Source: CAZBWE01 sp964581905 (GTDB lineage Bacteria > Planctomycetota > Phycisphaerae > Sedimentisphaerales > Anaerobacaceae). Taken from it: DNA of 64,000 bases. Both the position numbers and the translations under genes were made by a program. The DNA is taken from positions 1-64,000 of the forward strand of contig CAZOQJ010000001.1 in NCBI GenBank assembly GCA_964581905.1. The letters are read 5' to 3'. Every line of letters starts with the position of its first letter. The first letter of the stretch is position 1. Shown in pieces: positions 8,115-15,250 of this stretch. Below the pieces are notes generated by a model that saw only the letters and a list, made by a program, of their open reading frames with translations, was not told the origin of the DNA and searched no databases.

Positions 8115-9074
8115 TCATTCTATACCGCACAGATTTGTAATTACTACAGCGTACTTGCCTTCGGATTTTGCAGGCCGGCCGCGGAGGATAGCTCGCCCTT
8201 CGACAATCAATTTAACCGGCTCATTTGCTTTTTTATCAAGCAATAATATGTCATCAACTTGTAGATTCATCGCCTCTTCAAAAGTAAGCACTATAGAGGC
8301 CAGTTGGGCCGTAACAGAGACTGGGACCTTATACACATGGTCAAGTATTGCTTTAGCGATATCTTTCGTTGAGAAATCTTCTTTGGTCCGCATGTTTTGC
8401 CCTACGACTGCCTCCAGTTTGTCACAGAGTATTAAAAAGTAGGCTTCAGATGGGCTTTTCGAATCAGACTTCTCGACGTTGATAGTGATTTTACAGAGTT
8501 CTTCAGTGCCATCCAGTTTAATAGGCATCCGGCCTTTAACAATTTCGCTGCCCGGATTTAAATCGTAATTGTCATAAGAATCCGAAAGGGCCTTAACAGC
8601 TCTGCAGGTGATATCGAATAGGAGGGACTGCTCTAATTGCGATAATTCCCTGTCGCTATTTTCTGTAGATTTGGTCTCCCCCAGTAGTTGGGTGGGCCAA
8701 GCAATTGCGGTTTGGCTGGGTATGCCAACAAGGCCGAACAGGTGGTCCTGGTCAGGGCCGAAAGTAAGATAATAATCACTTTGAGCATTGTCGGAGGCAG
8801 TAAATTCGGCCGCAAAGTGTTGTGTGGTCGATGTAATTGTTACATTGAAATTACTATTGTAAAATTGAGTGAATCTATTAGCATATGCTTGTGCCACTTT
8901 TTTTGTGAAATTGTCAAGCTCTTTAAGCTGGCTGCTGCTGAAACAGTGGGGCTGGTGCCAATCGTATTCAGCAGCTTCTATTTTTTCGCTCTCATCTGCT
9001 TTCTGGGAGCCGATAGAGGAAAGAATCTGCTGCATTTTCTCTCTGCTCAAATTGCGAGTTGCTCCATTAGTCAT
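8115..9074 (-). CDS. fliM: Flagellar motor switch protein FliM
   Basis: 319 residues. After a short N-terminal region that begins LSREKMQQILSSIGS comes the CheC-like middle domain, followed by a C-terminal SpoA domain (VPVSVTAQLASIVLTFEEAM then LQVDDILLLDK). The classic CheY-binding EIDAL-type peptide is not obvious at the extreme N-terminus; LSREKMQQIL stands in its place. The middle domain is divergent by eye (no clear GGxG). The start codon overlaps the fliL stop as ATGA, which indicates coupled translation. Confidence 0.93.
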   Translation of the reverse strand: MTNGATRNLSREKMQQILSSIGSQKADESEKIEAAEYDWHQPHCFSSSQLKELDNFTKKVAQAYANRFTQFYNSNFNVTITSTTQHFAAEFTASDNAQSDYYLTFGPDQDHLFGLVGIPSQTAIAWPTQLLGETKSTENSDRELSQLEQSLLFDITCRAVKALSDSYDNYDLNPGSEIVKGRMPIKLDGTEELCKITINVEKSDSKSPSEAYFLILCDKLEAVVGQNMRTKEDFSTKDIAKAILDHVYKVPVSVTAQLASIVLTFEEAMNLQVDDILLLDKKANEPVKLIVEGRAILRGRPAKSEGKYAVVITNLCGIE

Positions 9075-9643
9075 TGTATAGCGAATTCCTTGAAAAGTAT
9101 GTGTTTGATTCGTGGTTTTGCATCCGGGAAAAGGGTTTCGTTGAAAGCGTCGAGTATTTGTAATTGAATACGTTTAAGGTTTTTATCACCTCTTGCGTCT
9201 TCCAGGGTCAGACCTGCAAGATAAATGGTAAGCCAATTTGTAAGGGTGGGCTTTTTCTCCTCGATGAGTTTTGCGCCTTTGTTTTGCTCCAGCGCGGAAC
9301 TTATCTCCAGCGTTATAGTTGCTCGAACGTAGCGTGTTACGCCGGGTTCATCAAGATTTGCCACGACGGGTTCTAAATCATAATACCAGCTGCCCTTGGA
9401 GTCCTCTGTCGAATCGTCTGTTTCCGCAGGGGTGGATTGGTCCGTTTGAGAAGGTTGCATTTGAGGATTATTTGAACTGGCAAATAATCTGCCCAGCAGG
9501 AGACCAGAACCGGCACAGAGCGCTACAATAACGGCTAATATTACCCACGTAACAATCCCAATCCCGGTTTTACCTTGTTTGGGTTCGTCTTTTTTTTCTA
9601 CGCTTGCAGCGTCCGGAGCTTTTTTATCATCTGCATCTGCCAT
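9071..9643 (-). CDS. fliL: Flagellar basal-body protein FliL
   Basis: 190 residues. A charged N-terminus rich in Lys and Asp is followed by one membrane helix (VTWVILAVIVALCAGSGLLL) and a periplasmic domain whose core reads YYDLEPVVANLDEPGVTRYV, typical of FliL. It ends with ILFKEFAIQ, like the usual FliL terminus. FliL surrounds the stator units and affects torque or stator retention. It has a strong ribosome binding site (AAGGAAAAGG region) and overlaps fliM. Confidence 0.95.
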   Translation of the reverse strand: MADADDKKAPDAASVEKKDEPKQGKTGIGIVTWVILAVIVALCAGSGLLLGRLFASSNNPQMQPSQTDQSTPAETDDSTEDSKGSWYYDLEPVVANLDEPGVTRYVRATITLEISSALEQNKGAKLIEEKKPTLTNWLTIYLAGLTLEDARGDKNLKRIQLQILDAFNETLFPDAKPRIKHILFKEFAIQ

Positions 9644-9678
9644 TTTTCCTTTTCCTTAATTATTTTTTGAACGACAGT

Positions 9679-11328
9679 TTAAGCTAATTGTAAACATTCC
9701 TTCTGGCGATACCGGCGGATTTTCTCCCGTAATGTTCGGTCACTGATACCTAATATCTTTGCTGCTTTCGTTTGGTTACCCGAGGTGTGTCGCAGCGTGT
9801 CTAAAATCGCCTGACGTTCCACCTGCGCAAGAGGCAGACCAGCCAGTCCTTGTTTGTCCCTCACTAAAGCAAGGTCGGCGTCATTGAGTTTTCCGGCTTG
9901 AGAAGAGAGCTTTTTTTGTTCTGTTTCGATTGACAAGTTGTTTTCCTGAGGGAGCGGCTGTAGCTCGTCAAAGAGCCACGATACATCAGCTAAAGATAAT
10001 GTTGGCCCGACTCCCAGAATTAGGGATGTCAGCACGGCATTCCGTAATTGCCGGATATTCCCCGGCCAATGGTATTTTGCAAAAATATCCATCATCGCCG
10101 AGTCAAGCCTGGTGATATGACGTTGTCCCTGTCGGGCATAGAGGTTTACAAAATGCCATACAAGGTCTGGCAAATCATCGCTGCGCTGCCTTAGTGGTGG
10201 AAGAATCAATCTTACGCCGCTAAGGCGATAATAAAGGTCCTGACGGAACCGGCCTTGGGCGACTTCCTGTAACAGGTCCTTGTTGGTAGTGCTTATTATT
10301 CGAACATCAACTCTGATGCTGTCATTTCCTCCGACGCGTTCGAAATCCTGCTGTTCAAGTACCCGCAGCAACTTGGCCTGGAATCTTGGTGGAGTTTCGG
10401 TAATTTCGTCCAGCAGCAAAGTGCCGCCGTGGGCCATTTCGAATCGCCCTTTGCGCTGAATATATGCGCCTGTGAAAGCACCTTTCTCGTGGCCGAACAG
10501 TTCGCTTTCAAGAAGCGCATCGCTTAATGCTGCGCAGTTAAGCCTGATGTATGCTCCCCGCGTCCTTCTGCTGTGGTGATGAATGAGCAAAGATATTAGT
10601 TCTTTGCCAGTTCCGCTTTCGCCGCTTATTAAAACTGGTACCGAAGTAGGAGCTATTTTCTTAGCTAAATTGATGGCTTGAACCAGTTTTGCACTTTTAC
10701 CTACTATTCTGTAAAGAGGTTGGGCACCATCTTGGGCACAATCGGCTGTTGAGATGGGATGGTTTGGCAGGAAGGTATCCAGCAGATTTTCAGTTTTTTC
10801 ACAGTCGAGCGGTTTGAGCAGGAAATTGCAGCAGCCTGCATAGATGGCTTTGATAGCCATATCGAGAACTTGCTGCTCGCCGTGCTTGCGCACCGTCGCA
10901 GCAGGTTGGTTTTGAGCTTTTTGCTCCTGGGTTTCACACATCATAATCACCGGCAAGTCTGGGGAATTCGTTTTGATTTCATGAACCAGCTCGAAACCGT
11001 CTTTGGGGTAGTCTATTTGAATGGCACCGAACACAAGGTCGTAATCGTTTCTATCGAGGAAGTTGACAGCAGTTTTTTTATTATCAGCAATGGTCCCGCG
11101 AATACCTTTGCGGGCTAAAATCTCAAGTAGGAAGCGAACGGATTGCTGGTCGTTATCAACTATCAATACATTTGCGCCAGGGTTCACACTTTGCGGGTTC
11201 GCCCCCGCAGCTTCGTTTTTGCGAAGCCCCTCGGTTTGCTTCGCACGAAGCAGAGGGGCAGGCAAAACGGCGGGGGCGTTTTTTTTCGTTTGGTCCACCG
11301 CGGCAGCATTTATCTCAGCTTTGCTCAC
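9679..11328 (-). CDS. Sigma-54 activator with degenerate receiver domain
   Basis: 549 residues. An N-terminal extension (1-50, partly made by a repeat insertion) leads into a receiver-like domain (about 53-175), an AAA+ domain with Walker A GESGTGKE (236-243) and sigma-54 contact loop GAFTGA (283-288), and a Fis-type helix-turn-helix at the C-terminus (TKAAKILGISDRTLREKIRR). The receiver lacks its phosphoacceptor: in YDLVFGAIQ the Asp position is Ala102. The acidic pair is D58/N59 and the usual Thr is Cys131, while the Lys (K172) remains. It is probably a FlbD/FlrC-class activator of class III flagellar promoters that works without phosphorylation or with an altered input. It sits in the operon of fliL, fliM, fliN and flhA. 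Confidence 0.9.
   Translation of the reverse strand: MSKAEINAAAVDQTKKNAPAVLPAPLLRAKQTEGLRKNEAAGANPQSVNPGANVLIVDNDQQSVRFLLEILARKGIRGTIADNKKTAVNFLDRNDYDLVFGAIQIDYPKDGFELVHEIKTNSPDLPVIMMCETQEQKAQNQPAATVRKHGEQQVLDMAIKAIYAGCCNFLLKPLDCEKTENLLDTFLPNHPISTADCAQDGAQPLYRIVGKSAKLVQAINLAKKIAPTSVPVLISGESGTGKELISLLIHHHSRRTRGAYIRLNCAALSDALLESELFGHEKGAFTGAYIQRKGRFEMAHGGTLLLDEITETPPRFQAKLLRVLEQQDFERVGGNDSIRVDVRIISTTNKDLLQEVAQGRFRQDLYYRLSGVRLILPPLRQRSDDLPDLVWHFVNLYARQGQRHITRLDSAMMDIFAKYHWPGNIRQLRNAVLTSLILGVGPTLSLADVSWLFDELQPLPQENNLSIETEQKKLSSQAGKLNDADLALVRDKQGLAGLPLAQVERQAILDTLRHTSGNQTKAAKILGISDRTLREKIRRYRQKECLQLA
11200..11278. repeat. GC-rich hairpin element D, in frame in the activator gene
   Basis: Outer arms CGCCCCCGC (11200-11208) and GCGGGGGCG (11270-11278) enclose a second stem CCCCTC/GAGGGG and a third stem TGCTTC-GCAC-GAAGCA. 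It encodes roughly residues 17-43 of the sigma-54 activator without a stop or frameshift, ahead of the receiver domain. The nested-stem plan matches elements A, B and C. Confidence 0.65.
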
Positions 11329-11358
11329 TTTTAAGATACTCCATTTCCACTTGCAAAA

Positions 11359-12252
11359 TTAAGACCGGTTTTCAGAAATCAAATCCAAAGGTTTATCTTG
11401 CTGGTACCAATTGATTAAATTGCTCAGGGTTTTTGCCAAATCTGCCCATAGCAAATCGGGATATTCAGCGATTAGCCGTTTGTACATTTCAATTGCCGCT
11501 GGCGGGTCATCGTTTCGCAGGCAGTTGCCTATTTGAAATAAAACCCAGGCCCTGTCTTTATGCCGGTCATCCTTGTCCACATTTATACGATTAAGAGCTT
11601 CCTGGTAACACTTTGCCGCTTCTTTCAGATGGCCGCTGCGAAACAGGATATCAGCCAATTCAACAGGGTTTTTAAGTTGTTCAGAATGCTGCGGTAGCTC
11701 CTTTAACATTTGTAGGGTTTCATCCGTTACCGGTTTGTACGGCAGCTGACTTTCATCTTTGCTGCCAGGAAGCTTCTTTGGTTCAGCTTCGACTTTTTTG
11801 TGTTCAGTCTTCCTTGGCACCGCTGCGTCAGACGAAGCATCATCAGGTTCAGTTTTTTGAGTTGGCTCAGCGATAATGAGAGGTTCAGATGGTTTGTCCT
11901 GCGGTTCAAATTTAACGGAGCGGATTTTTTCGATTATCTGGTAAAGCTCGCTCTTGCTTTCGTTGCTGTTTTTGTCTTTAGGATTAGCAATCCTGGCCTG
12001 CCATAATTGCTGACTAAGCTGGTTAGTTGGACTGTTATCCTGAGCCCCCGTGCTTTCTTGCGAAAGCAGGAACAGGGGTTGTTCCGATGAAGTTTCCGCA
12101 TAACAGAAAGATGTCAGGAAGCAGAAAACACAAAGCGAAAAAAACAAAACTCGTTTAGCGGTTGCGAGGCTCGTATCGGTTGCGTACAACGTAAGACGTT
12201 CGACGAAACGAGTAACACAACCGCAACCGCTTTTAGAGGTCCAATTATTCAT
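11359..12252 (-). CDS. Exported TPR-repeat protein
   Basis: About 297 residues from the ATG at 12252, which overlaps the stop of the upstream TPR gene as ATGA. The N-terminus has a basic stretch and a hydrophobic run (VLFFSLCVFCFLTSFCYA) that looks like a signal peptide. A low-complexity Lys/Glu/Pro region follows (about 85-165), then TPR-like helices (LADILFRSGHLKEAAKCYQE, then AWVLFQIGNCLRNDDPPAAI). It is probably a periplasmic scaffold. Hairpin element E falls just after the signal peptide. Function is unknown; co-transcription with flagellar genes suggests assembly or outer-membrane passage. Confidence 0.7.
   Translation of the reverse strand: MNNWTSKSGCGCVTRFVERLTLYATDTSLATAKRVLFFSLCVFCFLTSFCYAETSSEQPLFLLSQESTGAQDNSPTNQLSQQLWQARIANPKDKNSNESKSELYQIIEKIRSVKFEPQDKPSEPLIIAEPTQKTEPDDASSDAAVPRKTEHKKVEAEPKKLPGSKDESQLPYKPVTDETLQMLKELPQHSEQLKNPVELADILFRSGHLKEAAKCYQEALNRINVDKDDRHKDRAWVLFQIGNCLRNDDPPAAIEMYKRLIAEYPDLLWADLAKTLSNLINWYQQDKPLDLISENRS
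12045..12078. repeat. GC-rich hairpin element E, in frame in a TPR gene
   Basis: CCCCC/GGGG arms flank TGCTTTC-TTGC-GAAAGCA, a 7-bp perfect stem with a TTGC loop. It encodes about residues 59-70 of the exported TPR protein, right after the signal peptide, and keeps the frame open. Confidence 0.55.
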
Positions 12253-14873
12253 AGGCGATTCCACTGCCCCAAGAGAGCTAATGCTGCTCTGTCATAATCT
12301 TTTTGCCGGTTATAAGCCGTTGCCAGCAGGCTTAATGCCTTTTGCTTAATTTGTTCCGGAGGTTCCGAATCCAGGAGCTGCAGACATACGGATGCAGCCT
12401 GAGAATCCTGGCCGAGTTTCAAACAAACATCAGCCAGTTTGAGGGTAGTCTCGTGGCCCAAAGGTCCTGGCTCGATAACGACAAGAATTTCAGCCAATTT
12501 TCCACGGGCAAGCTCGAAATTTCCTTTTTTAATATGGCAATCAGCCAGCTCAAGAGATACTTTGGTCTTTAGTTGCGGGTCAAAAATATATTCAGCTCTG
12601 TCGCCAAGCATCGCAATAGCTTTATCAACCAGCCCCATCGCGGTAAGAACCCTGCTTTTGAACAGTAATATCGCAATAGATTCTTGCTGTGATAGAATAG
12701 CTGAGTTGATGCCTTCTAATATATTAAGGGCCTTAATAAAATTGCCTTGCTGAATATATACTTCAACTAGGGCCGATATGGTTTCTACGTATTCTTCTCT
12801 GGTAAGCTGTGATGAGCCGCCTTGCAGTGCGTATTGAAAAGCAGCGGAGGCAGCTTCGGCATTTTCTAAAGCTAAATAGGTTTTTCCTAAAATAAAGTAG
12901 GCTGAATACAAGTTTTTATTTTTTCGGTCTTTGATAAGTTTGATATATCGAGTTAACCATTTTGCTGCGGATTCATAATCTTTTATCTGATAGAAACATT
13001 TGCCTGCTCCCATGGCGGCGGCACTTTCGGATTCCGGAGTGAGGCTGAGATTATAAACTTTGCGATAAAGTCGTGCGGCTTCGGTCGTAAGGTCCGTCTT
13101 GGCGGTGATATCAGCAAGATGCAGATAAGCTTTCTCGGCAACTTCTGTATCTGGATATTGCTCAACGAGCTGTTTCAAGTCCTGGCGAGCACCGGGATAG
13201 TCGCGCAGGCCGGCTTTCAGCTTACTTGAGTTTAACAAAGCGAACGGCGCCAAAGGTGAGCCTGAGAAGCGATTCGTTACAAGTTTGTATTCTGCTATTG
13301 ACTCAGCAACATGGCCTTGCTGGCTTTGCAGAAGCCCCAGGGCAAAGTGAGCATTTACAAGGCGGGGGTCTTCTGGAAATCCAAGCAAAAATTTTTGCCA
13401 AAGTGAAACGGCTTCGTTACTAAGTAAAGATATTTGCTTTGAAACATAAGGGTATTCGTCCGGATTGAAAACATGCACAACCCCTTTTTCATCCAGTTGT
13501 GCCAACAAACCGGCGCAGCCGGATGCTGCTGTTACGAACTGCTGTGCAGTTACCGCCGACAGGTGTAAGTTTATCGCTCGTTTGCGCATTCCAATTTCAT
13601 TTGGCTCCAGAACCCAATGGACATCAAGACCTGCATTAGCGGCGAATCTGGCCAGCAAATCTTCCACCGATGCACCATAGCAGGTGACTATGTATCGATG
13701 TGTGCCGCTCTGGTAGTCGAACCGTTGGATTTGTGGGCTGAGCAGGGCATTGCTTAGCTGCTCCGAGCCGGAATCCAGGAGGGTTCGCAGTTGTGTTTCA
13801 CTTAGCTTGGCGAAAGGGTCTTTTACTGTATTGAGTAACCGCCACAAATCTTCAGGAAGGTCCTTATCAGCATCACAAAGAGATAGAACTTTTCTTGTTA
13901 TTGCCTCAGCAGCCAGAAAGTAACAATCGCGTTTTAGCGACAGACTCCAATCTTCGTCAAGGTTAACTGCATCAATTAAGGCAATAGCCTGGTACGCTTT
14001 GTTTCGCACATTTAGGTATTGTTTTTTTTGCATTTCAAGTAAGCTTCTGTGGTAGTTGGCAAGCACCCTTACAATAGGGCTGCGACTGTTAGAAACTCTT
14101 CTGAATAGAAGACAAGCCTGCTCCTGGTTAGCTGTTCTTTCCATACACATTGCTATTCTTAGCTGAAGGAAATCTTTCATTAAATTTTCTTGAGGCTTTT
14201 CTAAAAGTCTTTGGTGTAACTTTTCATAAAGAAGCAAAGCTTTTTTATAATCTCCGTTGAGATATAAGCTTCGAGCATCTTGCAGAGACAATGATTGAGT
14301 TGAGTCAGGTATGAATTTTCGAGCTGTTTCTGACGGGACGCTGATAGATTCGGCCCTCGCTCTTGCTTCGCCTGCTGCCTCGTCTTGCGACGAGAGTCGC
14401 AGAGGCAAGCAAGAAGCTGTGGGGAGTGGTTGAGATTGAGATGTTTGTTGGGTGGCAGGTGCAGGCTGTTGGTCGGCAACAGGTACTGACGGAGATTTTA
14501 ACAGCGTATATAGCAACATTGCCGTAGTTGCTGCAATGCTGACAACAAGTATCTTCTGGACGGATGAAAACCGCTTATGTCTGATTGGAGCAGTTGGTGC
14601 TCGGCTCACATCAAAAGATTGCGGGGTATCGGCGGTCTTGGCATCTTCCAGGGCAGTAGGAGCTTGTTGTTCCAAGTGTCCCTCGTCAGCCTGAGCCGGG
14701 GATAATTCATTATCTGAGGGTGCCTCTGTTGCGTTCTCCAATTCCGGCGCTTCGCTGGAATGCTCTGGGTCGTTTTCTTGACTTTCTTTTGCTTTGGAGC
14801 GGATTTTTTTGAGCTTTTCTCCCCAGGTATGGCCCAAATGCCCAATATCGTTTTCTTGATTTTCTGCTGTCAT
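12249..14873 (-). CDS. Membrane-anchored TPR protein with an STN-like segment
   Basis: 874 residues. The first ~105 are acidic and cytoplasmic in character, then one membrane helix (ILVVSIAATTAMLLYTLL, about 109-126). A TPR array starts near 205. Around 392-475 the pattern changes to ASVEDLLARFAANAGLDVHW followed by INLHLSAVTAQQFVTAASG, which resembles the short secretin/TonB N-terminal (STN) fold. A second long TPR array fills 500-870. Such a protein could scaffold a periplasmic ring or an outer-membrane complex. It is the first gene of the operon, behind a sigma-54 promoter at 14987-15002. The STN call is by eye and needs a profile search. Confidence 0.75.
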   Translation of the reverse strand: MTAENQENDIGHLGHTWGEKLKKIRSKAKESQENDPEHSSEAPELENATEAPSDNELSPAQADEGHLEQQAPTALEDAKTADTPQSFDVSRAPTAPIRHKRFSSVQKILVVSIAATTAMLLYTLLKSPSVPVADQQPAPATQQTSQSQPLPTASCLPLRLSSQDEAAGEARARAESISVPSETARKFIPDSTQSLSLQDARSLYLNGDYKKALLLYEKLHQRLLEKPQENLMKDFLQLRIAMCMERTANQEQACLLFRRVSNSRSPIVRVLANYHRSLLEMQKKQYLNVRNKAYQAIALIDAVNLDEDWSLSLKRDCYFLAAEAITRKVLSLCDADKDLPEDLWRLLNTVKDPFAKLSETQLRTLLDSGSEQLSNALLSPQIQRFDYQSGTHRYIVTCYGASVEDLLARFAANAGLDVHWVLEPNEIGMRKRAINLHLSAVTAQQFVTAASGCAGLLAQLDEKGVVHVFNPDEYPYVSKQISLLSNEAVSLWQKFLLGFPEDPRLVNAHFALGLLQSQQGHVAESIAEYKLVTNRFSGSPLAPFALLNSSKLKAGLRDYPGARQDLKQLVEQYPDTEVAEKAYLHLADITAKTDLTTEAARLYRKVYNLSLTPESESAAAMGAGKCFYQIKDYESAAKWLTRYIKLIKDRKNKNLYSAYFILGKTYLALENAEAASAAFQYALQGGSSQLTREEYVETISALVEVYIQQGNFIKALNILEGINSAILSQQESIAILLFKSRVLTAMGLVDKAIAMLGDRAEYIFDPQLKTKVSLELADCHIKKGNFELARGKLAEILVVIEPGPLGHETTLKLADVCLKLGQDSQAASVCLQLLDSEPPEQIKQKALSLLATAYNRQKDYDRAALALLGQWNRL
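14362..14416. repeat. GC-rich hairpin element B, in frame in the large TPR gene
   Basis: CTTGCTT (14362-14368) pairs with AAGCAAG (14407-14413). Inside it TGCCTC pairs with GAGGCA, and the tip is GCGAC-GAGA-GTCGC, a 5-bp stem with a GNRA-type loop. It has the same architecture and core length (42 bases) as element A, with compensatory changes. It encodes about residues 153-171 between the membrane helix and the TPR array. Confidence 0.7.
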
Positions 14874-14986
14874 AGCCTTAAATTATTATTCTGATGCTAC
14901 TCTGCGAAGTAGCTCGTTACGTAGCACGAGATGCAACATCTATCAGCCTAGTTCAGAGCGCACTACTAAACCTTATCTTTTCTGAA

Positions 14987-15002
14987 AGCAATAATTGTGC
15001 CA
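14987..15002 (-). promoter_or_regulatory. Sigma-54 promoter of the TPR-fliLMN-flhA-fliA operon
   Basis: Read on the minus strand, the site is TGGCACA-ATTA-TTGCT, with GG and GC exactly 10 bases apart as in the -24/-12 consensus TGGCACG-N4-TTGCW. Transcription would start near 14976, about 100 bases before the first gene of the operon. Sigma-54 activator genes lie on both sides. Confidence 0.85.
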
Positions 15003-15136
15003 AATTTGGCTAAATAGGATTTGATAGGGGTACTTTTAGGTTTTTTGCTGCAAAATCACCCTTTTAGTTTTAAAGGCGGTCTTTTTGAGTAGAAAAGATG
15101 TGTTTGGATTTTATGCGTGCCGACAAATTTTCCGAC

Positions 15137-15208
15137 ACCCGTGTCTTCTGTCCCGCTGCCCCGACTTGCGTCGGGAGACGCAGGGGCAGGCGAAGACAGA
15201 AACGGGTG
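15137..15208. repeat. GC-rich hairpin element A, possible terminator
   Basis: Nested stems: CACCCGT (15137-15143) with ACGGGTG (15202-15208); CTGCCCC with GGGGCAG; and GCGTC-GGGA-GACGC at the tip. It lies just downstream of the second activator gene, so it could end that transcript before the next promoter. Its core (15156-15197) matches element B position by position with compensatory changes. Confidence 0.7.
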
Positions 15209-15250
15209 TTTTATATCATATTTGTTGCTTTGCACTTGTCGCGCAAGGAG

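Larger units (their letters stand above)
14874..15250. other. Intergenic region between the activator gene and the fli operon
   Basis: About 380 bases with no convincing gene. It holds the sigma-54 promoter of the operon to its left and hairpin element A; both are listed separately. A 12-bp palindrome (GCCAAATTTGGC, 14999-15010) overlaps the -24 box and could be an operator. Confidence 0.6.
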
